Source: Branchiostoma lanceolatum (Eukaryota > Chordata > Leptocardii > Amphioxiformes > Branchiostomatidae). From it: a DNA stretch of 64,000 nt. A model generated the notes under the pieces. The model worked only from the letters and a program-made list of their open reading frames with translations. It did not search any database and was not told where the DNA came from. The stretch spans positions 6,453,501 to 6,517,500 of the forward strand of contig NC_089727.1 of the NCBI RefSeq assembly GCF_035083965.1. The letters are read 5' to 3'. Positions within the stretch are counted from its first letter, which is position 1; the number at the start of each line of letters is the position of its first letter. The translations under genes were made by a program, and so were the position numbers. Shown here piece after piece: positions 33,001 to 42,465 of this stretch.

Positions 33001-36000
33001 CACACTCAAAACAATATCTCCATTTTTCATGGGGACAATCGGGTAGGTCTAGTCGTAACTTCGTATCTTGTCTAAACTCGACACAAATCGGAAACTTGTT
33101 TTCGAGCAATCACATCCATGAAAGGTTGTTTTCTTTTCGTTACAATGATACCACATTTGTCGATGAAGGTTAGACATCCAGGTAATAAGATACCCATGCA
33201 TGTACAATCACAGCAAATTTGGTATCTAAAAAAGCAGTTACTCAAGCAACTGGATATGATTTTGGAAACGGTCAGACGTTTCAAGTAGCATCCGATACTT
33301 TTCGTCAGTTAAGGCCCTGTCACACTTGTGCGTATAAGCCATTCCGTGTGAGTTCCGTGTTGAATTTTGACAACACGCAGTTGTACGCTCAAAATATCAA
33401 TTTTTTTCCAGTTATGCGCGGCGCACATATAGCGTGTGAATAACGACTTCAGCGCATCCAATGCGTTTGAGACACGTGTAAGTTGCATATGAAGTGCGCA
33501 ATATTCTTATCTTTGCAGCGAATAGCTGCGCATCAGGTGCGTGTGCTGAGCGCATTCCGAATGCCCACAACGACTGCCGGCCGCATGCCTGGCGAACTTC
33601 CGACGACTGCTAATCGAATTACGAGCGTACCCCAGGTTTGAGATGTGTTGAAACGGCAACTGCTGCCTGCTTTTCCTTTTATTACAAGTTCAGACTCGAC
33701 TACAACAACATGGGGCGCCGGCCGAAACGTGGCTCTTCCACCCACGCTAGCCATGGCCGTGGCCGTGGCTCGTCTAATTCTGGACCACCCGTTGAGGCGT
33801 CTAACACCCCTGATGCTGTAGGTGACCGTGATGGTTGTGTTGGCCATGGTACTGAAGACAGTCCCCCGGCCCCATCAGGCGAAGCTGTCCAGTCTCACTC
33901 CCCTGGTCACGAACCTGCAAACGCGGGTGGTGAGAAGGAGCAGACCTCAGGGTCACCATCACCTCAGGCCTCGTCTGCTACCCCCCAAAAGCCACGAGCA
34001 AAGAAAACCAGCTGCAGCTACTCCCTAGATGCTGAGGTAGAAAAGGCTTTGGTGGAATGGATCAAGAACGATATCCTCTGGAACAGTAAGCTGATCCGCT
34101 ACAAACGTACAGATTTAAAAGAAGCTCTATGGAACGAAAAGGCGAAAGACCTAGAAAAGACAGCCACCTACTTGAAAGGCTGGTGGAGGTCCACTAAGGA
34201 CATATTCACAAGGCTACACAAGAGGAAGAGCGGAGATGGGCCCAAGGACCTCACTGAGAGGGAAGAATGGATTTTTGCCACTTGTACTTTCTTGCAGCCA
34301 CTAGTCCGGCATGTGTCGCAAGTTCTCGCAACCAATGAGAAGTGTAAGAATGGAAGGCCCTTGTGTCTTCGTTTCGTAGCTCCACAACTGTTGTCTTCTC
34401 TCTATTCACGGTCGGACCCAGACGGTCCTTTGGTGTGCTATTCTCCTTCTTCTCTTTCTTTGACGAAGGAGATGGAGTTGTTGGATGACAGCAAGCATGG
34501 GGTGTCGCCGGTTATGGCCTGGATCTGCCATGTTCGGAAGGTCTATCCACCCTGGAGTCATAGGTGCCCTCGTATCTATACCAAATCTGGAATATGCCCC
34601 GGATGTTCGTCGAGCACGCTATGTGAACGATATCCGTTAGCTATCTGTGCGTTTGTCAGACGCTACTGGTACGTGCAATGCGCTGCCCGATCGCAGGACG
34701 AACGACACTAATTCGTGACGTATATTCTTATTCGCTATACGGTCGATCATCATGCGTTGTATCTGCGCTGCAAGTGCGCGATGTGGTCGCTGCGCAGAGA
34801 TCGTGCCGCAAGAGAAGCGTATTACGGCGATTGGAACGCAAACACAAAGCGCGCCTGTACCTTACTCGACCGATGTCGGACGTGTGAACTGCGTTCTTAC
34901 AACGTCTGAGCTGCGTCCCAGCGTTCGCACGAAAGTTTTCGGTAGTTTCAAAACTATCAGGCGTGCTGGGCCGTGCCTTGCGTGTGCCTGCGTGCCTAAA
35001 ACTATCACAAAACGATTGAGAAACGCATTAGGTGCGTGTTGGGCGCACGCCGGCGTATGACAAAAATGTTAACACGCAACTCACACGCTCATGTTATACG
35101 CACAAGTGTGACAGGGCCTTTACTTTGAACAAGATTGTCGAACAGCAGGTTTTTAAGCCCCTGTCAAACTTGTGCGTATATACAAGTCCGCATGAGTTGC
35201 GTATTAACATGTTTTTGGTTTAGATTAAGTGTGCAGCCGAAGAAGTGATTTCTTAGGTTCGGTCACTAGGCTCCACAACGGTGGATCATAGTAGAAAACA
35301 ACGTTTTTTTCCCGCAAAGCTTACTTAACCCCAAAAAATGTTAATGCGTAACTCACGCGCACTTGAATGTACGCACAAGTGTGACAGGCCCCTCAACCAC
35401 TAACTAACTATGAATTGATATGCAAATAAAGAGAAGGCAAATTTAGATAGTCCAATGAGAAAACAAATTAGACAAAGTCAAGACAAGGTTGAAGTAAAAG
35501 GGACAATAGCTCGTATTGTTTTAATGTAGGAGCTTAAGTTGTTTTTGCGGCCTAGGCTGGGTCCCAGTGCCAGACAGTTCGACCCTTAGCCCTCCTTTCC
35601 TGTTGAGGTTGGATTGTACATCCTCTCATATATTGCCTCCCTCACTCCACGTTCGAACCAGCGGGGTTCGCGGCCATTTGCAAGGATATCAGGGGATTCG
35701 AAATAGAATGGTTGTGTTTTAGGTGGTGGAAATGGCTGAGGGGTAGCCTTTAGCGCTACATTGTTTGCCTGGTCTGCATTGTCTGACCGTTTCCAAACTT
35801 ATATTCAGTTGCTTGAGCAACTGCTTTTTTTGGATACCACATTTGCTATGATTTTACATGCATGGGTAGATCTCCAGGCCCATTTATCTTAATTGAGTGG
35901 GTTGCAAAACAAATATGCTCACATTCACACACCTACACATTGGCAGGGAGATTTCGGGACTTTTTGGGGTGACCCACCCACAAAATTAGTCATGCTGCTC

Positions 36001-36717
36001 GTTGTACAGCAAATGAGATGCCCTTTACAGTGATATTAGAATATAAAGTCGAGGGCAATTTGGACACCTTTTTCGCGACTTACTCACCTAAACAGCCCTG
36101 CGATCGTAAAGACGGAATGTCGTTGGCAAAGTGAAATGAATACTCTTTCAAATGATAAATGACACGATGAAATTGATAACATATCAACGGAGATATGATC
36201 GACTGAATTCAATTTTCCGGTGTTGATTACATTGTTTGCCTATTTCTACATTGCAGCTATTCACATTTGAGTGTCATAGCTGAATTATTCATATCTCCTG
36301 TAGGATAGGTGTGATATACATGTACATTGTAATGCTACGGTCCCATTTCCAATCCGGGGCCCGGCCGGACTGTTTGTGAAAACGAAAAAAAGAAACATGC
36401 ATTTCAAGAAACTACACGATATATGGTTAGGAGTTTTTTTTAACGTTTTGTGTCTTTTGTTGTCTTTTCTATTATATTTCTCGTTTCCACAAGCGGCCGG
36501 GCTCCGCTTTGGAAATGGGACCGTACTCACCCTGTGGCCCGTCAGCGCCAGGCTTGCCCGCGGGCCCAGGATCGCCTTTAGGGCCCGGTTCGCCTTTAGG
36601 GCCCGGTTCCGCCACAATGGTGATGTTCCCACAGCTTAGCTTCGGGGCGCACACGTCGTCCTGGCCTGCAAAAGCGCCCAGGACGAGAAGAAGGGAACCC
36701 AGCACAGCGATCTTCAT
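30071..36717 (-). CDS. Secreted collagen-stalk C1q-domain protein, copy A (4 exons, predicted 347 aa)
   Basis: Exons on the minus strand: 36717-36531, 31993-31859, 31247-31122, 30666-30071. All junctions split a Gly codon after its first base (phase 1), as in other Gly-X-Y genes, and the sum is 347 codons plus stop. Residues 1-17 are a signal peptide ([17 protein letters not shown]). Then comes a short segment with two Cys (CAPKLSC) that could link chains, a Gly-X-Y collagen stalk of about 160 residues made from exons 1 to 4 with a basic break (SGQRRKRG), and a C-terminal C1q domain of about 133 residues. That domain runs from [14 protein letters not shown] through [17 protein letters not shown] and [12 protein letters not shown] to SGFLIHAD. 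Such proteins form trimers and act as soluble pattern-recognition molecules or matrix proteins; the ligand is unknown. The stalk is longer than in copy B because two collagen exons were added. Intron 1 is about 4.5 kb and full of mobile elements. Confidence 0.85.
30670..32200. repeat. Tandem duplications of a collagen exon plus flanking intron inside C1q-like copy A
   Basis: Three copies of the intron sequence upstream (minus sense) of a collagen exon lie at about 30680-30850, 31255-31430 and 32000-32170. All share AACTTTAATGTACxTxCAGCC, CATATGCTAGG/CACATGATAGG, TACAACACGxTGxATTCCG and TGAGGTACCAG. A second shared block (AACACGTTATATCGCGA to CTTGGGTTGAGCTTA) is at 30949-31045 and 31695-31785. 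Exons 31122-31247 and 31859-31993 are therefore products of unequal duplication. Confidence 0.85.
32630..33045 (+). repeat. Interspersed repeat (GGGCCCAAAATCGACCTTGACC family) ending in a decayed hairpin
   Basis: It contains CATACCAGAGGGCCCAAAAT, CGACCTTGACCTTTGTC and TAGTTATGCTGACTACAAGC, a CACACA microsatellite and then ATATCTCCATTTTTCATGGG. The last is the partner of the hairpin end at 23943. Confidence 0.6.
33172..33290. repeat. Left arm of an inverted repeat pair flanking the Harbinger-like element
   Basis: TACCCATGCATGTACAATCA, GCAAATTTGGTATC, AAGCAGTTACTCAAGCAACT and TTTGGAAACGGTCAGAC occur here. The right arm at about 35785-35880 is their reverse complement with few changes. Confidence 0.8.
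33312..35119 (+). mobile_element. PIF/Harbinger-like DNA element carrying only a MADF/Myb-like ORF
   Basis: The ends are exact inverted repeats for 26 bases (AGGCCCTGTCACACTTGTGC and on), with further similarity to about 50 bases. They are flanked by TTA on both sides (33309-33311 and 35120-35122). A 3-bp TTA duplication and a Myb/MADF-type second ORF are hallmarks of PIF/Harbinger. No DDE nuclease ORF fits in the 1.8 kb, so the element is non-autonomous. It lies in intron 1 of C1q-like copy A. Confidence 0.82.
33710..34711 (+). CDS. MADF/Myb-SANT-like DNA-binding protein of the Harbinger-like element (333 aa)
   Basis: The ATG at 33710 (MGRRPKRG) starts a frame of 333 codons. A Ser/Pro/Gly-rich, basic N-terminal stretch of about 95 residues is followed by a MADF-like domain (about residues 100-200: [35 protein letters not shown]). 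In Harbinger transposons such a second protein binds the element ends and carries the nuclease into the nucleus. The last about 90 residues (from about [11 protein letters not shown]) look unlike a folded domain and may be read past a frameshift, so the ORF may be decaying. It could instead be a captured or domesticated gene, for which there is no evidence here. Confidence 0.65.
   Translation: MGRRPKRGSSTHASHGRGRGSSNSGPPVEASNTPDAVGDRDGCVGHGTEDSPPAPSGEAVQSHSPGHEPANAGGEKEQTSGSPSPQASSATPQKPRAKKTSCSYSLDAEVEKALVEWIKNDILWNSKLIRYKRTDLKEALWNEKAKDLEKTATYLKGWWRSTKDIFTRLHKRKSGDGPKDLTEREEWIFATCTFLQPLVRHVSQVLATNEKCKNGRPLCLRFVAPQLLSSLYSRSDPDGPLVCYSPSSLSLTKEMELLDDSKHGVSPVMAWICHVRKVYPPWSHRCPRIYTKSGICPGCSSSTLCERYPLAICAFVRRYWYVQCAARSQDERH
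35154..35395. repeat. MITE related to the neighbouring Harbinger-like element
   Basis: It begins AAGCCCCTGTCAAACTTGTG, CGTATA and ends GTACGCACAAGTGTGACAGG, CCCCT, i.e. inverted repeats of the same sequence family as the 33312-35119 ends. It starts only about 35 bases beyond that element. Confidence 0.75.
35785..35880. repeat. Right arm of the inverted repeat pair flanking the Harbinger-like element
   Basis: GTCTGACCGTTTCCAAACTT, AGTTGCTTGAGCAACTGCTT and TACATGCATGGGTAG are the reverse complement of 33172-33290. A weaker relative (CATCCAGGAATAAATGATAA, CAGATAGCATCTGGCATCCT) is at 61920-62035, so this is an older dispersed repeat. Confidence 0.75.
36333..36525. repeat. Palindromic MITE, CCGGGGCCCGGCCGG family, copy 2, abutting the exon-1 donor of C1q-like copy A
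   Basis: The left end is CTACGGTCCCATTTCCAATC and the right end CTTTGGAAATGGGACCGTA. The minus-strand splice donor GTGAGT occupies 36530-36525, so the element begins immediately after the donor hexamer. Confidence 0.8.
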
Positions 36718-37135
36718 CTTGACTCAGAGGCAGCTGATATGAAGTGGTGTGCAGGAGTGAAATTCTTGGCTTTTTAAGGCAGCGTGCGGTCGCCTTGAAG
36801 AAAGGAGGAAACTGAAGCCGTCGTATGCGCAGTCCCGAAGATGGACAGAAAAGTTCGTCAGGGGTGGACCAGGAGATATATGGTGCGTTTGGGTTGAAGA
36901 TTGTGGAAAAATTTAGATGAACATGTGGATTTTTCTTTCGGGTCATCGATTCACGAGAAGATTTTGTCTCTGAGCTGTTCTAATGGTTGTTTATCTTGTG
37001 CAAAATATCTGTTAAAATGATGTGTTTAGTGCAATGTCAAGTTCCTCAACCCTCCCGTCTACCTTTCTTTCTGATCCACCCCTTGGAGCATGAAAGCTTC
37101 TCGACGTTGCTGATCTCATGAGGAAATACAGATGT
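36718..37135 (-). promoter_or_regulatory. Promoter/5' flank of C1q-like copy A, duplicated upstream of copy B
   Basis: This region and 40286-40725 are homologous: the 5'UTR segment CACTCCTGCACACCACTTCA, then a TTAA(A/C)AA tract about 60 bases before the ATG, then (plus sense) CAATGTCAAGTTCCTCAACC, CTCCCGTCTACCTTTCTTTC and GATCCACCCCTTGGAG. The minus-strand CTTAAAAAG in copy A is a possible TATA-like box; copy B has CTTAACAAC instead. Confidence 0.6.
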
Positions 37136-38340
37136 GTTTCCGTTTACCCGACCGACCCTGGCAAAAACCTGCCGACCCTACCTGTTTTCATTTGGGAGTC
37201 GACCACTGGCAAGGGACATTAAATTTCCGATCTGACATCTGAGTGATGAAAACATTGTACAATAGTTTCCCACATGTTCTCCTCATCACTCTTGCAATAG
37301 AAAAGACATACAAACAGACGTTCAGATCTAAGTCCCCTGCCTCAGAGTATATCTGTACAACGAAAATATGATGTTGAAAATCCCAGTTTCCTCATGCATT
37401 TCAGTGTCACATTGCTAAATTGTATTTGTTTGGAAATCTTTACAAAACACAATCCCTACTTACCGACCCTATTTTTTAAGGGTCGTAATCGGAAACACAA
37501 CATTAGTTATGCTAGGCCTTAGGTGCGTGGATGTCGAACCTCTTTTCAACGTTATTTTTCACATAATAACGTTGTACGAGTCTTCTTTCATTCGTCAAAA
37601 AGGTTATGTTTTTGTGATTGTTGTTTGTCTGTTCGACTGTTTGTGGTGTTGGACATCCCTGCAGGCCGAAGCCAGGTACTTCTTCACACCTGAGTCATGA
37701 GTCAAGTGAGGACATCAAGGTATCAAGTGTCTTTCCCAAGGACACAACATCGGCACCTCAGGGATTCGAACTTCAGTTTCCGAATCAGCAACCCTAATCA
37801 CAGGGCAACGTGCCACAAGGTTGACTTAAATTTCCCAAAGTAAAGAGACAGTCTAGTTGAGTAAGGAATTCAGCGTTCTCTCTGTTAGGTCGGTTATGAG
37901 AAACGAAACATCACAGGCACACTCACCCGCAACGTAATCTATACACAAAGATTTGAATTGAAATAACTTCGTGGGTTTGTCAGGGCTAATTCTACTCTAC
38001 TTCTCTAAGAGTCTCTCTCTCTTGTTGCAACGATTACTATGTATAACATCCGGCGAGCACAGAATTCACGACACTCACGATCCAGAGTGTTACAAAACGC
38101 ATACACTTTCGACCTGGCCAGCACAAGGCCGTCTTGCACTATCATTTGGCCATACTTATTTGATTACCTGGATATGGATGATATCCACTCGCCGCCCAAA
38201 AATTAATGAGAGCATGCCAAAAAAGTTCGTTCGAAAATGTAAGTGGTCATAAGGGTTTTACAAATGACTGATGGCACAAAGCATGGCATACAAAAAAATG
38301 AGTGCATGCGTGCGTGCGCGGATGAAATCCATGTAATCAA
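37136..38340. other. Non-coding region between the two C1q-like genes, left part
   Basis: No gene is seen. A SINE-like fragment in minus orientation lies at about 37655-37830 (CCGAAGCCAGGTACTTCTTC, AAGTGTCTTTCCCAAGGACA, GGGATTCGAAC). The rest is unclassified AT-rich sequence. Confidence 0.45.
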
Positions 38341-38369
38341 GTCATGATCAATGTGGCCTTACTGGCATT

Positions 38370-38525
38370 CAATGTAGACGGACTAATATGCAATTTCGCG
38401 TTTAAAACAATAGTATCGCTACAGTCAAAGGTGGACAAAAAGTTTCGCGGTGGTTTTAAGTTCACGCTGAAGGTTCACCGCGAAAACTGCGAACATAAAA
38501 CCACCGCGAACATTTCTGCATGTAC
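38370..38525. repeat. Palindromic MITE of the TTCGCGGTGG family
   Basis: TTTCGCGGTGGTTTTAAGTT and CACGCTGAAGGTTCACCGCG are mirrored by GAACATAAAACCACCGCGAA. The same family is at 15825-16015, 45490-45640 and 46460-46655. Confidence 0.6.
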
Positions 38526-39288
38526 AGCACAGTATTACTTTTATTTTATGAAGCGGGTTAGCAGATATGTCAATGTAAACAGACTAGCATGCAGGAGTCC
38601 GGAGAATGTTTTCACACGTGCTGATGACAAGTGAGCTGCTGATGTTGGCACTTCATTTGACTGACTCATCCACGAGTTGTTTCCGTTCTGGCCCCTGCAG
38701 TTGGCATGGATCGAGGTTACGCAATTTGTCGACGACGGGCGAGCGTCTTTGTGTTGGTTGGGTGCCGACTTTTTCTCAATGTCTACACCGCAGAACTGTA
38801 ATTGTTCCAACTGTCTACTTTCTGGTGTAAAGTTTCTTAATTAGATAAACCATGCATTTCAAGCTCTATTTGTCAGTACCTTTGCAGCTGTCTTAAGAAG
38901 CGAGAAGACGTTGAACATGTACATACCAGCATTTATTAGTCATAGTCAGATACCACATTCGAATATCACCGTAATTATACTTCTGCTTTATCACCATGGC
39001 CTGATTTTAAACCTCCTTGCCTGTACTTAGCTCAGTAAGACTTTTTCGAACACCTGCTTCAACGTTTCTCTGCACACACTGTTCTGAGGTATCAATAAAA
39101 TCTGACGTATCAAGATACTTTTCTTGTAAATAATCAAAACGTAACGGATACTTGCAAATTTGAAAGAAAGAATATAAATACGTAGTTTGCAAACTACCTA
39201 TAAGCCGCTTGTAAGAGCATAAGTGTATAATAAAGGTCTTTCATTCATTCTTGAAGTGTTTGATGTAGTCTTGCTGTCCGACGGCCGC

Positions 39289-40285
39289 TCAGTCTGCATG
39301 GATGAGGAATCCTGAGAACGTGACGTATCTGTTGATGCTGCTGAACAGATCGCGCCCCGCTTGCAACATCACGCAAACCTCGTCCCCAGGCTGCAGATGT
39401 AGGATGGCACTGTGACTGCTGGACAGGGAAAGGGTCTCACTAGCGTCGTACTCATGCAAAGCCACCATTGCTTGGCCGTTCTTCACTAACCACAGGAAGT
39501 AGCTTTCGTCACTTGTATCTATCTTACCGGTAAACGTGAAGAAGTAGACGCCTCCGACTGCAGTCACAAACTTCCCCGTCTCCCTGTTATAGGCCCCGCC
39601 CACGTTGCTAAGGACGTCGTCATACTTCACCACCGTGTCGGACGAAGGTTTATCAAGACTGGTCGTTCTCGCCACAGAAAACGCCACGACAGGTGGAGCA
39701 GGTGGGCTGGTTCCAGGTGCGCCCTTCTCACCTGCCGGTCCCTGTTCACCTTTGTCTCCTCTCTCGCCTCTCGGTCCGACCGGGCCCAGCTTACCCGGCG
39801 CACCTCTGGGAGGAGCTCTCTCACCAGGCTCACCTTTCGGCCCTTTGGGAAAACACATGATGAATGGAAATATATGAAACGTTAAAGCAATTAGCACGTT
39901 TAAGCAATTCACGTTTCGTACCAATGTCTGTAAGAGTTACAGACTGTCGTACGAGATATAAAGTGCTGATTACTTTATTGTAATGTTACATCCAAACCGT
40001 TCCAAATGGAGATTCACACTGCAGGTAAAATTAGAAGCTAGACTGATGCGCAGCGCAGACGGAAAGAGGATCCACACGGGTGGTACGGAATACACCTTAT
40101 TGTTTTCTATATGTACTGTACTCACCCCGCGGCCCATCAGTCCCCGACTCGCCTTTAGCGCCCGGTGCCGCCACCACGGTGATGTTCCCACAGTTTAGCT
40201 GCGGAGCGCAGACGTCGTCCTTACCCGTCTGCAGTGCCGCAAAGGCGCGCAGGACGAGAAGAAAAACCAGCACAGCGATCTTCAT
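39289..40285 (-). CDS. Secreted collagen-stalk C1q-domain protein, copy B (2 exons, predicted 237 aa)
   Basis: Exons on the minus strand: 40285-40126 and 39842-39289. The single junction splits a Gly codon (phase 1) and the sum is 237 codons plus stop. The signal peptide is [16 protein letters not shown]. The two-Cys segment CAPQLNC matches CAPKLSC of copy A. The collagen stalk is short (about 60 residues, with an irregular [11 protein letters not shown] break) and passes straight into a C1q domain at about residues 105-237, from [14 protein letters not shown] through [19 protein letters not shown] and [11 protein letters not shown] to SGFLIHAD. The C1q domain is strongly similar to copy A, ending in the same seven residues. 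It is a tandem paralogue with the compact, probably ancestral, gene structure. Confidence 0.87.
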
Positions 40286-40766
40286 CTTGAGTTAGAGACG
40301 GCTGATGTGATGAAGTGGTGTGCAGGAGTGAAAATCTTGGGTTGTTAAGGCAGCGTGTTTACGTCTTGAAGAAATGAGAAAACTGAAGCCGCCGACCGTA
40401 TGCGCAGTCCCGACGATGGGCAAAAAACAGTTCGTCGGGGGTGGGCCAAGAGATAGTAGTATGGTGTGTTAAGGCGGAAGCTCGGGGGAAAATGTAGATG
40501 AAACTGGGTTTTTTCTCTGCACTTATAGTTTTGTATCTTCCAGTTTCCTTGTGCAAATTATCCGTTATGATATTTAGATACGTCTGTTTAAGCAAGTAAG
40601 TGGTGTGTTTATTACAATGTCAAGTTCCTCAACCCTCCCGTCTACCTTTCTTTCCGATCCACCCCTTGGAGAACTTGGAGAGTTTGTCTCCGTTGTCAGA
40701 TCTCATTAGGAAATACAGATGTAGGGACATCAAAGAACTGTAACAGTTGTTGACCGATTTTGAACA

Positions 40767-40886
40767 TATGGTACTTCTAATTAGTCCCCCATTGCCAACC
40801 TCAAAGTATGTTACTTCTAATCAGTCCGCAATTACCAACCTCAAAGTATGTTACTTCTAATTAGTCCCCAATTACCAACCTCAAAT
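40767..40886. repeat. Minisatellite, three copies of a 40-bp unit
   Basis: The unit TATG(T)TACTTCTAATTAGTC, CCCAATTACCAACCTCAAAG starts at about 40767, 40807 and 40847. It lies just beyond the duplicated promoter block of copy B. Confidence 0.85.
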
Positions 40887-40889
40887 TAG

Positions 40890-41690
40890 TCCTTTTCCCG
40901 TGATTAGTATAATTTCTTCATGGGTTCATTAACTTTGCCAAGAGGGTTATGTTTTCCAGCGGACGCCCGTTGTTGATCTCATTAGGAAATAGAGTTGTCA
41001 TTTTGGACGGTGTTGACTGTATTTCCTCGTTGCTAGATGTGGTGAAAAGTTTAATTAATCCAACCACACAAGCAGAAACAACTCGCTCACACGAGAGGTA
41101 CTTGCCCAACGTTTGCCAAGGAATCGCTGATAAGGAAGACATACGCATCCTGGCTGGAGCTGCATTTGTGTTTCGGAAGGGACGTAAAATCCGTAATCGT
41201 GGAGGTGTCTCTAGCACGTTAAAAAGGCATTACAGCAGTCTCCTAACTCAGATGGGTACCTACTGGCTGTACTTCGGATGAATAGATTATCATAGCTGAA
41301 TAAGCAACGTTTGACTTGACTTGTAGTTGTAATTCTTGTTAAGCAATGAAACATTGGTAGTTTCTTTTTCTTAGATACTATGCATCATGCGTATCATACA
41401 GTATTTCTGACAAAATGACAGATCCATCTGTCTGTAGCCATATTTTGGCAGTGAACACTAAGTCCCGTTCACTAACGACATCTGGCGGAATATACCTAAA
41501 GTGCAGGATGCTGTTGGTGATAACGGTGCAGAGGTCAATGCTACCATTCGTCGTAAATCACAGAAATTGCACAGATTCTGTCTCGGAACAGATCAGTCTC
41601 GTAGACAGTAATGTTATGTAGCTATATGCCCTTTTAAATCTTCTGACAAAGATGAGGTCATAAGTGCGTGAGGAGAGTGTGACCACCGGC
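40890..41690. other. Non-coding region between C1q-like copy B and RAB9
   Basis: An open frame of 110 codons at 40949-41281 has an ATG but no recognisable domain and no upstream or downstream exon that I could match. I see nothing else that can be named here. Confidence 0.3.
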
Positions 41691-41694
41691 GCAC

Positions 41695-41834
41695 CCCGTC
41701 ATGCTTTTGGGTGACGGAAGTCATGTGACATACCAAGGTACCAGCTACGTGTTGGAGGGGAAAAGTGCTCGGTCCGCTGCCCTGCAGAATTGTAGGGACA
41801 AAAGCTGTCGTAATGAAGAAAACGTCAAGTTAAC
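41695..41834 (+). promoter_or_regulatory. RAB9: Probable RAB9 promoter and non-coding first exon
   Basis: A strong donor (AAC|GTAAGTAT) at 41835 and an acceptor (CCTCTGTAG|GTGAAC) ending at 42440 suggest a 5'UTR intron of about 606 bases. TCATGTGA at 41721-41728 is an M-box-like E-box, the type bound by MITF/TFE factors that drive lysosomal genes; this match is suggestive only. The exact transcription start is not visible. Confidence 0.4.
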
Positions 41835-42465
41835 GTAAGTATGAAGAGCTATGTGTTTGTGTAGGTGGCGATGAGACGACTGAAGAGGCCGTGAGAAGGC
41901 CGCTTTGAAGCGTAAACATAACAGGTGTATATAGTGGGAGGGCAGGGCTTACGTCTTCGTCTTACGCCGCCAAGTTTCATATCAGACTGTGCAGGTTTTG
42001 ACAAGGATCGAGCTTGGGAACCGTCTGAAAACCCTCGTTCATTGTGTCTGTTATTTAATGTCTGACACAACCCATTCTTTGCTGTCCGGGATAACAGATT
42101 TAGGAGACCGGTGGGAGGGGGGCGGTGTAGCTGAAATTCAATCTGGTTCGATCAGTGATAACGGGCGATGTAACGTTACTAGTAGTTAATAAAACAACTT
42201 ATCGGTATTAAGCGTTGTGGACGGGTGTCTTGTGAGGATAAGCATGAAATTAAAAGCTGGCTCCACTGAATCATTCTGTAAAAACGTTAACGTTTGGGGA
42301 TGGGAGCCAGACTATTCTGTGGATCATAGGATGAGCTACAATAGGATGGAACTAGTCACATCCTTAGCCCAGTCCATATAGAAATGTCCTTGGCTAGTGC
42401 TAGTTTTCAGGAAATGATGTCATTGTCTTCACCTCTGTAGGTGAACACAGCTAGAAGCTTCAAAG

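Noticed and set aside
40949-41281. 110-codon ORF with ATG between the C1q-like genes and RAB9
   Set aside because: No domain, no family resemblance, no matching splice partners and ordinary intergenic composition; not enough to call a gene.
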